Assembly (NCBI GenBank): GCA_030248295.1
Contig: JASANH010000448.1
Location: 62,001 to 126,000 of the forward strand
Source: Mesodorylaimus sp. YZB2_4
Lineage: Eukaryota; Nematoda; Enoplea; Dorylaimida; Dorylaimidae
Length of the DNA stretch: 64,000 nt
Direction: 5' to 3'
Shown: positions 1 through 11,345 of the stretch, piece after piece
Position numbering within the stretch: position 1 is the stretch's first letter
Layout: each line of letters opens with the position of its first letter
Notes under the pieces: generated by a model
What the model was told of the DNA's origin: nothing
Databases searched by the model: none
The model's input: only the letters and a program-made list of their open reading frames with translations
Position numbers and translations under genes: made by a program

Positions 1-609
1 TTGAGTGGCAGACATCCACTGACTATCTCAGGTTCTTTGTCAGAAATCCACTGATCCAGGGCACAAATCTCACAGCAGATATCAACTAAATTAGCGCAAG
101 CGTTCGAAAAATATTAGTTAGAACAATAAGAAAACGCACTGCTGACAATTTTGCCGTAAAACCTGTGAGATCATTGTAACTACTAGAATTTCCTTCCCCG
201 CCCTGATAATCACTAATTTATAAGCTAAGAAAACCTATCGACAATTTAAGATTATTCTACCAAACGGCATTTCCGTTTCAGAGTTCACACCAGCCAGAGA
301 ATTCGTTTCGGTTTGGTATACATCTCTGTGCAAAACATAGGCTACTTACACCAAATCGACTGTCACCTGCGCATCAGCCCGCGCGAACGGCATACTGTAT
401 CGCGCTCACCTTTAAGGAGACTACGGCGGCTACTGTGTCTGTGCAACCACTTATGACAAATCAAACACATTTTTGCAAGCTGTGCGCGAGGACCCACCGA
501 AGCCCCCTAAAAAATTTCCACTATCGAAGAAATCGAATCGATTTCGGGCAAAATTCAATTCAAAGTTTAATTTTGCGGAACAGAATTGTACAAAAAATTG
601 AATTTGAAT
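1..609. other. upstream region of Suv4-20, no gene seen
   Basis: No convincing coding exon is visible here. The stretch just before the Suv4-20 start codon at 610 is the likely 5' UTR and promoter of that gene. There is no clear TATA box at a fixed distance. Short open frames on both strands lack conserved motifs and splice signals, so I treat them as chance. Confidence 0.5.
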
Positions 610-3388
610 ATGGATAAAAAGAAACGAGCGGACAATGGCGGTGGTGGTCAGAGGAATGGACACGGAAAATCGGTCAGTGGCGGGCATTGCATGTCGCCTA
701 GGGAATTATGCGAAAATGACGATGTGGCCACGAGTTTAGTCGTCGATCCATTCTTGGGTTTCCAAACGCACAAAATGAATTTAAGGTAAGAATTTACGAG
801 GTTCTAAGATTTTAGAAAATCCATGCATTATTTATCGTGATCAATCAGTGATCGATGCTAAAATAATGCTCCATGTCACCATTTTTTGCAGGCATCGATC
901 AATGCCTCGTGATCAGCAAGCCTTTTGTCGACGCGTGGTCAAAGATTTTATTCAAAGTGGTGACTACGAGCACGCTTATCGGGAATTGATGAGTGTGGAA
1001 TACGTGAGGCGATTCAAAGAAACTAAACCAAAGACGCAGCTGAAAAGTTTGAAAGAGCACGTGAGTGGATTTTTGGCGTTTTTGTGAGTTAGATTCAAGG
1101 CACTGGGAAAACGGCCGACTTAGTTTTTTATATCTCAGAAACCACTCGATTTTGGTGACTGTTTTTCGTCGATTGGAAACTGAATCCATGAGAAACATCA
1201 AAATCGATTGATCCTCCATCGAGCAATATCGATTTGTTTCTGAGATATTGATCACTATTCAGAAACTAATCGATCGTGAGCAAGCATCGATCGATTGCCC
1301 GACTAAAAAGAATCGATTCGGCTCGCTGTGTTTCTTCGATTAGGAATAAAATCAATGAGAGGCAGCGAAATCGATCGATCCTTCGATATCGATCGATTCT
1401 AGTGCTTATCGATTTGTACTTTTAGATATTTCGACATCTTCAAATGTTCGATCCAGCGAGCGGGTTCAGAATCGAGCCGAGCTATCGATATTCTTTAGAA
1501 AATCGATTAGGTGCAAGATTAGTGGTGACGAGAAAATGGTAATATACACTAGGAACTTTGAGTTTTTCTTAAATTAGTTTTTTGTTGCAGGTCCAAAGAT
1601 GAAAGAATTAGCACGTTGGTAGGCTGCATCGGCGAATTGTCTGAAGAAGATGAGAAAACGTTATTAAAACCGGGCAAAAATGATTTCTCAGTAATGTATA
1701 GTTGTCGAAAGAATTGTGCTCAATTATGGCTCGGGCCTGGCGCTTTCTTGAATCACGATTGTCGACCTAATTGCAAGGTAAGGTGGTGGAAAATGGTCAG
1801 GGCGAGGGCCATGTCGATCATGATCCTCATTTTTTATTCTGAAAAAGGATAAAATGTGAAATCATGGTTTTTAAAAAAGGAAAATGCTAAAATATTTTGA
1901 AAATTCATTTTCACATGCGCTTAATTGTTTCAGTTCGTTTCAACTGGTCGAGACACAGCGTGTTTGCAGACACTGCGCGATATGGAACCAGGCGAGGAGA
2001 TAACCTGTTTTTATGGGGAAGATTTTTTCGGCGAGGGCAACACATTGTGCGAATGTCAAACATGCGAGAGGTACGTTTCGTGTTTGACATTGGGGCGGAA
2101 TGATCAGTCGATAATATAATTGATCGCAAGCTGATCAATCGACAGACCACTTTATTTATTGTTGATCAGGTGGTTTATCGACTAATTGCAAACTGATCAA
2201 TCGATAATCACTTTATTCATTGCCGATTAAGTGATTTATCGATCGATTGACAACTGATCAACCGATAATCACTTTATTCATCGCTGATTAAGTGATTTAT
2301 CGATCGATTGACAGCTAATCAATCAGTAATCCGTGTTACTAATGACTGATCAAATGGTCTGTCGATTGATTGCCAACTGATAAATCTATAAGCCCCTTTT
2401 TGGATTGATCAATTGATTTCGCGATTGATTGCAAACTGACCGATCGATAAACCACTTTCTTGATGACTGATCAAATGATTCGTCGATTGATTGCAAACTG
2501 ATCAGTCGATATTTGGTCGATTATCGATTTTTCAGGCGTCAATGTGGTTCTTTCGCTTCGAAACGAAAACAGCGTGCGAGCACGAGTAATGGGCAAGGCG
2601 ATGGCGGCGAGGCGACTGGCGATGGGCTATCGATGGATGACGGGACGTTGAAAAAGGGCGACTGCGATGAGAATGCGGCTACAACATCGAAACAACCGTA
2701 TCGATTACGCGATACCGATTGTCGATTAGAACGATCACGAAAGAAAATCGCCGATTCGACATCATCGCAATCACAATCGCCCTCGCTCACTCCGCCGACG
2801 ACGCGATTACGATCGGGTGCAGGGTTTGTATTTCCAAATAATCGTATTCATCAAAATGGTGACACATCGGGGGTTAAAAAGAAATTATTAAAAACTCGAC
2901 GAAGAAGGATAAATGGGAAATTATTGGCATCGAAATCGAAATTATCGTCGATAAAATGTGCACGAGCAAAAATGGTGCGAGAAGAATCGAAATCGAAATT
3001 GGACAATGGAGACTCGATGTCGATGGCGGTTGAATCGAGTATAAATAGTGTGTTAGATCAATTGATGATCAGGAAATGTAGTGAGAGAATGGAAGATTCT
3101 ACTAGCAAATATTCCAAGATGGAACCGATTATGAATGGATTAGAAAGGAATGATGGTAGAAATGATAATTATTTTACATATTTGACTGATTTAACATCCA
3201 GGCCATCAATTCGATTGACTTTGAAAAAGATATCGATCGGCGATGATCAGGGAGGGCGAAGTGATCAGAGGCGATTGAGGTCGGGCAAACGATTGGCCAC
3301 TGCAGTTTATAAAGTGACCTCGTTGATCGCGGAGGGCGAGGAGGTCAGCGACAGGCCCGACTGGGTCCATGGTGCCAGCAACCACTAG
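610..3388 (+). CDS. Suv4-20: Suv4-20 type histone H4K20 methyltransferase, 6 exons, 544 aa
   Basis: Exons: 610-785, 892-1060, 1426-1538, 1591-1777, 1934-2070, 2536-3388; the phases join to one frame of 545 codons. The family places di- and trimethyl marks on histone H4 lysine 20 in nuclear heterochromatin. The start is the ATG at 610 (MDKKKRADN). Seen in order: the Suv4-20 N-terminal block [11 protein letters not shown] and [12 protein letters not shown] (residues about 28-58); a helical segment; then the SET domain with [32 protein letters not shown] and the SAM-binding NHDCRPNCK; then [26 protein letters not shown] and the post-SET cysteines CECQTCER. The last exon encodes a 284-codon basic, Ser-rich tail including [12 protein letters not shown], as in vertebrate homologues. 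All catalytic motifs are intact. Introns 2 and 5 are packed with ATCGAT-type words. I am sure of the family; the exact start is less certain. Confidence 0.96.
2100..2530. repeat. degenerate minisatellite in Suv4-20 intron 5
   Basis: About seven imperfect copies of a unit of roughly 55-60 bp follow one another. Each contains variants of GATCGATTGCAAACTGATCA and of ATCGATAATCACTTTATTCAT. The array ends just before the acceptor of exon 6 (2536). It is built almost entirely from ATCGAT and TGATCA words, the same words enriched elsewhere near this gene. Confidence 0.75.
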
Positions 3389-5580
3389 GCAAACCGAGTC
3401 TTCGTTTCAAGTTTGGTCTACTTTTCGACTAAGTTATGGAATTTCCGAGATCTGGATGTGCTGTTCTGTCATATCGGACTACTTTATTGGACTGATCGGA
3501 TTATTTATTGATTACTGATAATTTCATTGATTTGATCGATTTGGTTGATCGATCGATCGATCAGTTTGAATTGAGTGATCGATTAATTTTGTTTGATTAG
3601 TTGATTGAGTCAATCGATGGAATTGTTTCTCTCGGCATCTGAATTTCGCATTCTTTTCTCCCAGTTCATAAAAGGATCGGGGTCGACTTTAACTAAAATT
3701 GTACAGATACTGAAAATGTGCATGGTGGTTTTTCTGGCATTCCAGGAGTACATGATGTTTTTTTGATGTGAAAAATTGTGTGTACAGTGCTTTGGATTTT
3801 TTGGTTCTTTATTTTCTGTTGACTTTCCTTTTTTCTTTTGTGTTAGAAGTTTGAATTTTTTTGTCGTTGTGCCCGAGGCAAAAAGTAAATTTCCATGTGT
3901 TTGAGCCATCATCAGAGTTCGGTACCCATGATGGCAAAATAGACTGTGGCAGGGCGTGGGGGTGCAGAATCCGGATATTGATGTCGACAGCGGGGGTTCG
4001 ATTCCGGCTCAGGCCTCAACTTTTTGATTATTGTGGGATGTGAAATGCAGGGGAGACTAAGAATGGGGCCCCGTGTGTTGTGATTTTCTGAAGGATGAGG
4101 GACCCTTGGCCCTAAAAAAAGGAGGGACCCCTGCCTAATCGCGGGTGCCATGGACTTGGCCGTGTCTCTCCAACGTCCAAGAGATGCACTCTCAGAAAAT
4201 GGATCATTTCAAATCCATGATGTTTCTCACAGTTGATGTCTTTTTGTGCATTTCCATGGTGTCTTCTAAAAAACGCTGGCTACAGTGGCCCTTTGAAGAA
4301 CAGGCAGCTAATCGAGCAAGAAGGACCACCAAAAACACTGAAAACTGCATGCAGCTGTGTGCAGCCAGGTCTGATTTTCAGATCAGAATTTTTAAATTCC
4401 GCGAACTTTTCAAGCCTGCAAGTACATCCAGCATCGATTGCATGTGATGTGGTCAGATAAATCATGGTGTCACCCACTGGCTCGGTCCTGATTCAGCTAC
4501 TTCTGTCTCCACCGGCAGAGCGTCCTGGGCGGTCGACAGGCCTGTGTTCTGCGCTCTTCAACTCGCAGTCCTCGATGAGTGTATTAGGCGTGTTTGGGAT
4601 GGTCATACACGGAGGAGTGCACTGGCTTGCATTAGTTGGCTGGCCGAAACACACTCTCTGCAGGCGTGGCTGAAACCCGTCGGGTTCATGTCTCTGGCTC
4701 CTCGGACTTCGTGGCCTTGCTGGACTGTTTAAGAGACCGCCCTTTACCCGCGATGCATTCTCCACTTTACGGCCATGCCTGTTGCACGAGTCACCCACGG
4801 CCTGACGTGCAAAGCCAGTGAGGGTTCATGGTTCCCAAACCAAAATCCGTCTCCGGAAATCGAGTCTGGGACGAGCTAGCCGCTTACCCGAGCTGTACTA
4901 CTGCTGCCACAGTCTGGTCCCCCTCACTGATAAGTGTGGGAGAGTTGGATCAGGTTGACAATGCCCAGCTTATCAATGACACGTTTCCTGTCAATTGCAC
5001 ATCGATGCCTGTGATCCCTGTCAGGGTATCTTTGAGTTCCCCCATCGTGCTCAGACTTTACTGGTATATGCACTGGGAGGGGGAATGTGGGCACTCAAAC
5101 GAAACCATTTGGTGTCAGCATTGATTGCTGGATATGATGTTGGGGAATAAACCAGACTAGAACCCCTGCCGATAGTGCTCAGCCTCGTCACAACCACAGC
5201 ATACCTCAGGTAATTTCTGCTTGGACGGGGACACGTGCTGTCTGTTGCACAACAGTGCCTGAGTTTGCACATCAGAGGAGGCAAGTGAGTGCAGCACCAA
5301 AGGCCCTACCATCAGCCGATATTTGGACAATGTTGCAGCATATGATATGTGATTATGGCGAGTCCAAGTCCCACGAATGGCCAATGTGCCCAGACAAAAA
5401 ACATGTTGTCAGCCTGACAGATACTGATATGCTAGATTATGGCATGGCATGAGTTGACTGGGTTAGCAACACGATTACTTCACCGAATAGAATATGCACG
5501 GTCCTCAATCATAGACAGCTATCGACTCTGACAGAATCCATTTCACAATGTTCGGAAGGTCTGACCAGTCGGAGGGGAGC
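3389..5580. other. repeat-rich intergenic region
   Basis: Contains 3' flanking DNA of Suv4-20 with ATCGAT runs at 3530-3610, a tRNA-like segment at 3945-4015 (B-box-like GGGGGTTCGATTCCGGCTC), and a copy of dispersed family E in reverse orientation near 4650-4740. Open frames here have no recognisable domain. I see no supported gene. Confidence 0.45.
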
Positions 5581-5581
5581 G

Positions 5582-5803
5582 CTAGCACCGTTCGCAGTGT
5601 TGCCACAAAGGCTCGAGAATAATGGGGAATTTAACATCGTACAAGTTACAACTTAATGCTTTTTCATCAAAGTCCATGGCCACGCATCTCTGGTCAGACA
5701 GACAAAAGTTTACGCAGCGTTGGGGGGTTGGATGAAAGTAGTTAATGGTGTATGGAGCGGGTGGTGCCTTCGGGTTATGACCTTCGCACAATGTGACGCA
5801 CAT
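5582..5803 (-). CDS. PAN/apple-like domain fragment, last exon or remnant
   Basis: A 73-residue frame on the minus strand ends at a TAG and contains QRCVNFCLSDQRCVAMDFD followed by SCNLYDV. This resembles the PAN/apple fold pattern: C-x3-C-x5-C around a helix, then a Cys in a C-N-L-Y strand. PAN domains mediate protein or carbohydrate binding in secreted and surface proteins. No upstream exon with a signal peptide could be joined, and dispersed repeats lie on both sides. It could be the final exon of a gene whose other exons I cannot find, or a leftover. Confidence 0.4.
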   Translation of the reverse strand: MCVTLCEGHNPKAPPAPYTINYFHPTPQRCVNFCLSDQRCVAMDFDEKALSCNLYDVKFPIILEPLWQHCERC

Positions 5804-5829
5804 GTATTCCTGCGCTCATATTCTGCACT

Positions 5830-5975
5830 AGGATGTTCTACATTGGAGAAGATACCGCGGGGACCGCATGGTCTCAAAACATTGCAGGCAGGTCACCTAG
5901 TCGTAGGAGCCAGAGACATCATCCCGACGAGTTTCTGCCTCGCCTGCAGGGGCCTATCGAGCCCAACGAAGGCAA
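5830..5975 (+). repeat. dispersed repeat family E, copy at 5.9 kb
   Basis: The segment around GGAGCCAGAGACATCATC and the following GACGAGTTTCTGCCTCGCCT matches segments near 9755-9880 and 62570-62690 on the same strand and near 4650-4740 on the opposite strand. Weaker likenesses occur near 17225 and 59090. About 100-130 bp of each copy align by eye. No terminal repeats were seen. A SINE-like origin is possible but not shown. Confidence 0.55.
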
Positions 5976-7298
5976 CTGTCTCGCTGCTCGTGTAGGGCAG
6001 CCAGATACGCAACCTTCCCCAGGCGTTTCCCGTGTCCTGTGAAATCAGTTCCGGTCAATGACCGTACAGTGCATACATGGACAGCCACGGGGCCATACAA
6101 ATAAGAAGTCGTATGAAAATGAGCTTTTTCCCCCTGTCGTACAAAATCGGTTTTCATAGACCCCGCCTCAAAACGGCCTAAAACTACGTCGTATGGGCAG
6201 CACCCCCCTTATTCAGTAGATTTTTGATAAAAAAATTCCAACATCACCTCGCGAAATTTTTGAATTTCTCTCTTATAGGAAAAACACCAAATCCGAGTCT
6301 AAAGCTTAAACTAGAAGCCTAAAAATCAAAACTCCAGTTTGGAAAAAACCCTGCGGGTTTTTCTCCATTCTCGGGTTCCTCACTACTAAGAGCCGGCGGA
6401 TCCGGCGGGATCCGCTGGACTTTAAACGCTGACCACTGCTGACCAAGCGGCCAGACGCCTCTAGTATTTTCCGCAGAGCTTTATTTTGCACCAAGGTACA
6501 AACTACAACTTTTGGTTTAGTAAAGTTTGACTTGACGGGTGATGTTCCCTTATTAGTAGCGAGCGTATTTGGAATTCTTACTTTGATCATTAATTCAGAA
6601 ATGGTTTTTGAGATCACCTGTATAGAGTTTTCTGACGAGTTAAAAACTTTTGGAGTACATTCGTGGATTGCGGGCGAAGACCCTCATACTGCAGAGGGTT
6701 AGCGTCCAAGTCCTGCATTGGATCTGAAATTTGACCTAACTAAACCCAACCACACCTCACCGACCTAGGGCTTGACCTTCGAGGGCCACATCCACCTCAA
6801 ACACAGGCCCACGTCATTTTAATAAATTGAACCCAAACCCAACCCAACTTTGCTAGCAAATATCTTCAGATTAAATATTTCAAAGTCAAATGTCAAAAAC
6901 CTGATTAAACAATTTGCATTCTTCTATCATTAAAATAAATCACTGAAAATATTTTGTAGTTTTAATTGTATTCGCGGGAGACGTTATTTGCCGACATTTT
7001 AAAAAAGTTGGGATGTTCTTTGTTTGGTTTTTGGCCCAATCCAGCCTGGGAATTTACTAGTCCACCCAACCCAAACTCATTCCCATGGACATAACGCCCA
7101 ACCCAACAAAAAAACCCACTGAGTTTGGGACCATTTGCAGGACCTGCTTACTGTTGCTACCAGCAGCTAGCAGTCAGTGCAGCCGACAGTATGACCTGGG
7201 AGTATCCAGTGCACAAACGACGTCGTATTTGGCCTGACCCCCCTTCTTCCCCTGTAGTACCAGATCGTTTTTCAGGCGACCCCCTCCACCCCCACCCC
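5976..7298. other. intergenic region with two related palindromic-looking segments
   Basis: No gene is seen. Segments at about 6090-6200 and, on the opposite strand, 7215-7330 share ends that read CGTACAAATACGAAGT-like and ACGACGTCGTAT-like, suggesting two copies of one short element. The stretch 6720-7120 is rich in CCCAACC-type words. Confidence 0.4.
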
Positions 7299-8905
7299 CT
7301 AGCGTACAACTTCGTATTTGTACGGCCCCTCCCAGACTGCCCTGGTTTTGTCATAGGATGGGAAGGAAGGGCAGCAATTACCGCAGCAGCAGTTCGGACC
7401 CGTGGTTGTCGATGCTGACGTTGTCGTGCTGATGCTGGTGCTCATAGTTGTGGTTGTGGTGGTTGTGCTCGTGCTCGTCGTCGTGCTACTTGTCGTCGCC
7501 GTCGTTCTTTTCTTGACAAATGCCAATCCAGTCAGTCCGAGAAGGCTGCCGGCGATCGGAATTGAGACCAGAGCATGGTTGATTGGGTGAACTCTAGCTT
7601 TCAGATTTCGAATAGGGCACAGCGGGACACTTGCTCGTGGGTGAGAGCACGTCTCCCAAAACAGTTCTTGCTCACTAAAACATTTTCAGCAATGTTTGGG
7701 GTCATGCCATATTTTGCCCATGGCCAAGCACTACACCGCGCTCGAGGTCTAAGGAGCACATGCCTATTTGGCGATCATTGTTTTTTCAGTCGAGCCCTCC
7801 CCTCCAACGTTTTGGCCCACTATCACGACCCGGGCACTTCTATTCCCCAGTTTCCCACAGTATATCGCTGTAAGTGTCTCAAAACATCTCCGAACTTCAA
7901 CTGAAACATCGGGCAGTTGGTGACTAAATATTACTTTGCCGCGTGATTTGCGTGAATTCGTCGAATCACTGGAGGCCGGTCGGTTTTGGACAAACGGGCG
8001 AGTCCATTTCTTGCCTCCTCCTTACCAGTGCACTTTTTGTGGTCAGTTGAGTTTGAAGCGTTGGTGGTGTTGCAGCAGAGGAAGACAATGCTAAATGCAA
8101 CTGGTCATTATGCATCGAACGAGTGGCCGGAGGGGTGGTGCACTGTGGACACGTGTCACCCGGGGCAACTGTTTGATGGAGAAGAGGAAAGAAGGCGACA
8201 ATGCTCACTCTTCGACCGGGTCTCCGCGCTTCTTCTAAGATACCCGTGAAATCTTGGTGACCTTGGATGCCAAAGTGTAGTGTCAACTTCGCCTTGGGCC
8301 ATGGATGAAATCATGATTTTGTAACCAGCACTCCTGGCGGTCGGGGATGGGTCTCTCCTCTGGCTGGCACACCTCAACCCCTCTGGTTGATGTTTGCCAA
8401 CCCCGCCACCTGCAGGTGCGCTGGTTGCGATGTCGCCAGGATTAGTATAGGTTCGCATGCAGAACAGTTGCACCACCGGAACACTTGCTTCGCATACTTA
8501 CAGTGGCTGCTGGTCATGCATATGGTCGTAGAGGACATTGATCCCTTTCGTGTACAAGCCCTTCCCATACTCTTCCGTTTGACACGACGACGACCACTCG
8601 CAATTCTAGGCAGAGATGCGAGTCATTGCACAGTTCACTTTGAACAACCAACTCACCTCAGTGCAGCTACTCGTGTAATTTCTACACTCAATATTATAAT
8701 TTTTATAATTTTCATCAATTTCTTCCCAATAAATATTTGAAAGAGCTTCGCCTGGTCTGCACGATTTTTTTATATTTTCTTTCACGACACGCTTGTTCTC
8801 AGCACTCGACCGCCCTATCTTTTCGGACATTTTCTTGGATACCTTGGTGGCAGCAAGCGAGTTTAGCGACAGAAGAAGAAAAAAAATGACAATGGGGGTT
8901 AGCAT
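7299..8905 (-). CDS. Cys-rich single-pass membrane protein, copy C, 4 exons, 294 aa
   Basis: Exons on the minus strand: 8905-8657, 8605-8502, 8090-7935, 7674-7299. Phases (0, 2, 2) match copies A and B of the same family at 43-44 kb and 57-59 kb. The start is the ATG at 8905, giving a signal peptide (MLTPIVIFFLLLSLNSLA). Exon 1 ends ECRNYTSSCTE against SCSARPYRICPE in copy A. Exon 2 begins NCEWSSSCQTEEYGKG against VCVWTEQTCDEYGRGN. Exon 3 carries FLCCNTTN. Exon 4 carries a membrane segment (ALVSIPIAGSLLGLTGLAF) followed by KKR, so type I topology is expected. A cytosolic tail of Thr/Ser repeats then ends in a Cys cluster (GPNCCCGNCC). Function unknown; no named domain recognised. The tail is encoded by a trinucleotide-like repeat and may be variable. 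An old MITE lies in intron 2. Confidence 0.72.
8320..8432 (-). mobile_element. TGTAACC MITE, degraded copy in intron 2 of copy C
   Basis: Starts TTGTAACCAGCACTCCTGG and contains the inverted form of the family core (ACCTCAACCCCTCTGGTTGATGTTT). It is related to the intact copies at 25.5, 60.4 and 61.5 kb. The right end is uncertain, near GCTGGTTGCGA, and no clean target duplication is visible. Confidence 0.6.
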
Positions 8906-9754
8906 GGCTTCAAGAAAACGGATAGTCGAGGATAGAAGGCTGAATGCAGCAAACTTTCAGGCTGATCTACGTACCTCGATCAGGGTATTCCTATTTATAA
9001 GATTACAGTCGCAGGGCACTTCCTGATCGAACGTCATCTAATACATAGGCCAAAATCGAGGATTATCTCATGGTAAAAACGACTGATTCCATATTTGTAC
9101 TGAGTAATTTAAGTAAATTGACTGGCATTACTCTCAAATTCAGAGCCAACTTTATCTGAGTTCATCCTAGCTCCACCTACACTTTATTGAAATTTATGTA
9201 TTTATTTCTGATAGGCAGCTGCTCGAAAATTGAGTGATGATCGACAGTCAAGGAAACTGTATTATTCTACTCCAGTTTGATCAAAATTATAAAGCTCCGT
9301 TAAATGTAGACCATCAATCGGCTGAATTTTCAGTAGGAGTTTCTTGAAAAAATGTGTGCGTCCAAGACAGTGACGTAATCGTCTGGTCTGTCCTACCCTT
9401 TCCAAACCAGTTTCATAGCAGGAGTAATGGGCCCTGCGCATTTGTTTGCCCTCTCACAGTTCGGTTCAAACTGATCTTATGCCGGAACAAGAGTGAAGAT
9501 ATGGTCAGCAGTTGGAAGAGCTAGTTGCTAAGAACAGTGGAGCAAGACCTTTCGAATCGCGGATGAACTGATTGGCTTCAATGGAGAATAGCAAAAGTAT
9601 AGCAGCTTTAGGACAAGCAGGTCCACCCGAGACGACGAATGCTGATCCGCTGACAAGTGCACGCACACCATGTGGTTTCGTGTACTCTAGCTTTTCAGCT
9701 GCCACTGCAAAATGTTGCTGTCAATTTGGCCTCCTCCAGCATGGCAACAGGCTT

Positions 9755-9880
9755 GATATCCATACCATGGAGCCGATGGTCTCAAAAACTCCAGGCAGGC
9801 GTCCAAGTCGTAGTAGGCAGTGACATGAACTCGACGGATCTCTGCCTTGCCTGCGTCTACGAGCGCGAAAGTGCACGGTT
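9755..9880 (+). repeat. dispersed repeat family E, copy at 9.8 kb
   Basis: Shares GATGGTCTCAAAA, CCAGGCAGGCGTCCAAGTCG and CTCTGCCTTGCCTGCG with the copy at 5.9 kb, in the same order and spacing. Divergence is moderate, so this is an old interspersed element. Confidence 0.55.
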
Positions 9881-11189
9881 GCTCGAAGCAACAAAAACTA
9901 AAAAAGAAAAGTAAAGTAAATAGGGTCGGCATATCGAGCAGCCAGCGAGGGCAACTGATCAGGTCAAACAACATACTGTACAATAAGTTTGCCTGCGACC
10001 AATGGTGTGGCTCATATCAGCCTTCATACAGTACATGGTTGTGCTACCTGCTCTACCTTGCGGTGAGGCACTGGTTGCAGCTGATTTTGTTGTCAATTCT
10101 TTGAACTCTTGACGTTGCAGGCCTCGTCCATTCTGAATCAGCTCGCATGATCCACCGGAGCCTCTCCTTTGAGCCTTGCTGTATATGGCGATACGATCCA
10201 TTGCGAATGGAGGCACACAAAGGTGACACCATGCAAGGCGAAATTTGGCAATGTGTTGTAGGGCATACTCTGCCGCCAGATTCAGGACAGGAGGCTGGTT
10301 GCATGGATCCAAATATGATCTGATTCCACTTTCTGTTCCGCTGGGCACGGCGTAACAGCTCGAAGCATGATCGACCTCAGCTAACAAGTGCAAATAGGAA
10401 CACGGTACGGTTTGCTAACGAAACGTCAGCAGCGAGCTAGTGGCAGGTTCTCAGGGGACCAAGAAAACTGAAGATACAGGAGTGAAACCCAGGTAAGTAC
10501 ATCAAGCGAGCTATCCACCAACGAGACTGACTGCTTAGCCATCCGAGTGCAGTTAATCGACTAGCCCGTTCCACCAACCGTGCCAACTCAGAAGTTAGCA
10601 GTGATTAACTCAAGTCAAGGAAATAAGTCGACTAAAGAACACTTTGTTAGCCAAGGTCGGTCTCGATGTATCTTGCTTCGAGCTTACAGTTGGCGCTGAG
10701 AGAAGATTCAAGGAGAGAAATGCAAGCGCCGAGTCAAACCGCCCGAGCAGCGGTGGCAAAAAGTGGAATCAGATCAGATTTGGATTCAAGCAGATATTTT
10801 TAAAAGCCTTTGATGTCGCAACCACTCTACTGAATTCAACGCCATGCCAAGCACAATGAGAAACGTCCGATCATAGTAAGCTTGAGCATGCAATGTGATT
10901 ACAATCCGCGCCCAGAACTTGTGCAAATCACGTCATTTCCATCAATTGACGTCGTCGTTCATCCGATACGATAAAGTGTTTAGCCTTTTTTCTAAGGCTT
11001 TTAAAGATCCAAAGTACCCCAAAGTTGATGTGAAATCCAAAGTACTGACGACTAAGCACCTACAACATTTTCAAAGCTGTTTGATGCGTAATTGCCTATA
11101 CTCTAGGCTTTAAGAGAGCGTTTCTGAGAGACTCGACCCATATGGAATATGCTTGACCAGTCGACTGTTTTGACCCCCGTCTCATGCTC

Positions 11190-11345
11190 ATCATGTTTAA
11201 CCACATCACCAAACGCTTATGCGCACTCGAGGGTGAAGGGACACACTTTACACGAAAAGATATGCCGGCCCGCGAGTCGAACACTCGCCCGTAACTGCGC
11301 ACCTGTGAGAGGCAGACGCCGAACCCACCAGGCCACGAGGCCAGC
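11190..11345 (-). repeat. tRNA-derived SINE, family S1
   Basis: Read on the minus strand it has an A-box-like GTGGCCTGGTGGGTTCGGCG, the shared GTCTGCCTCTCAC, and a B-box-like GTGTTCGACTCGC. A body containing CCCTTCACCCTCGAGTGCGC follows. The same head and body order is seen at 16800-16925. The head resembles a tRNA with a long variable arm (Ser/Leu type). Confidence 0.65.

Noticed and set aside
7402-7590. Val/Leu-rich plus-strand frame that looks like a membrane protein
   Set aside because: It is the reverse complement of the Thr/Ser repeat tail of membrane gene copy C.
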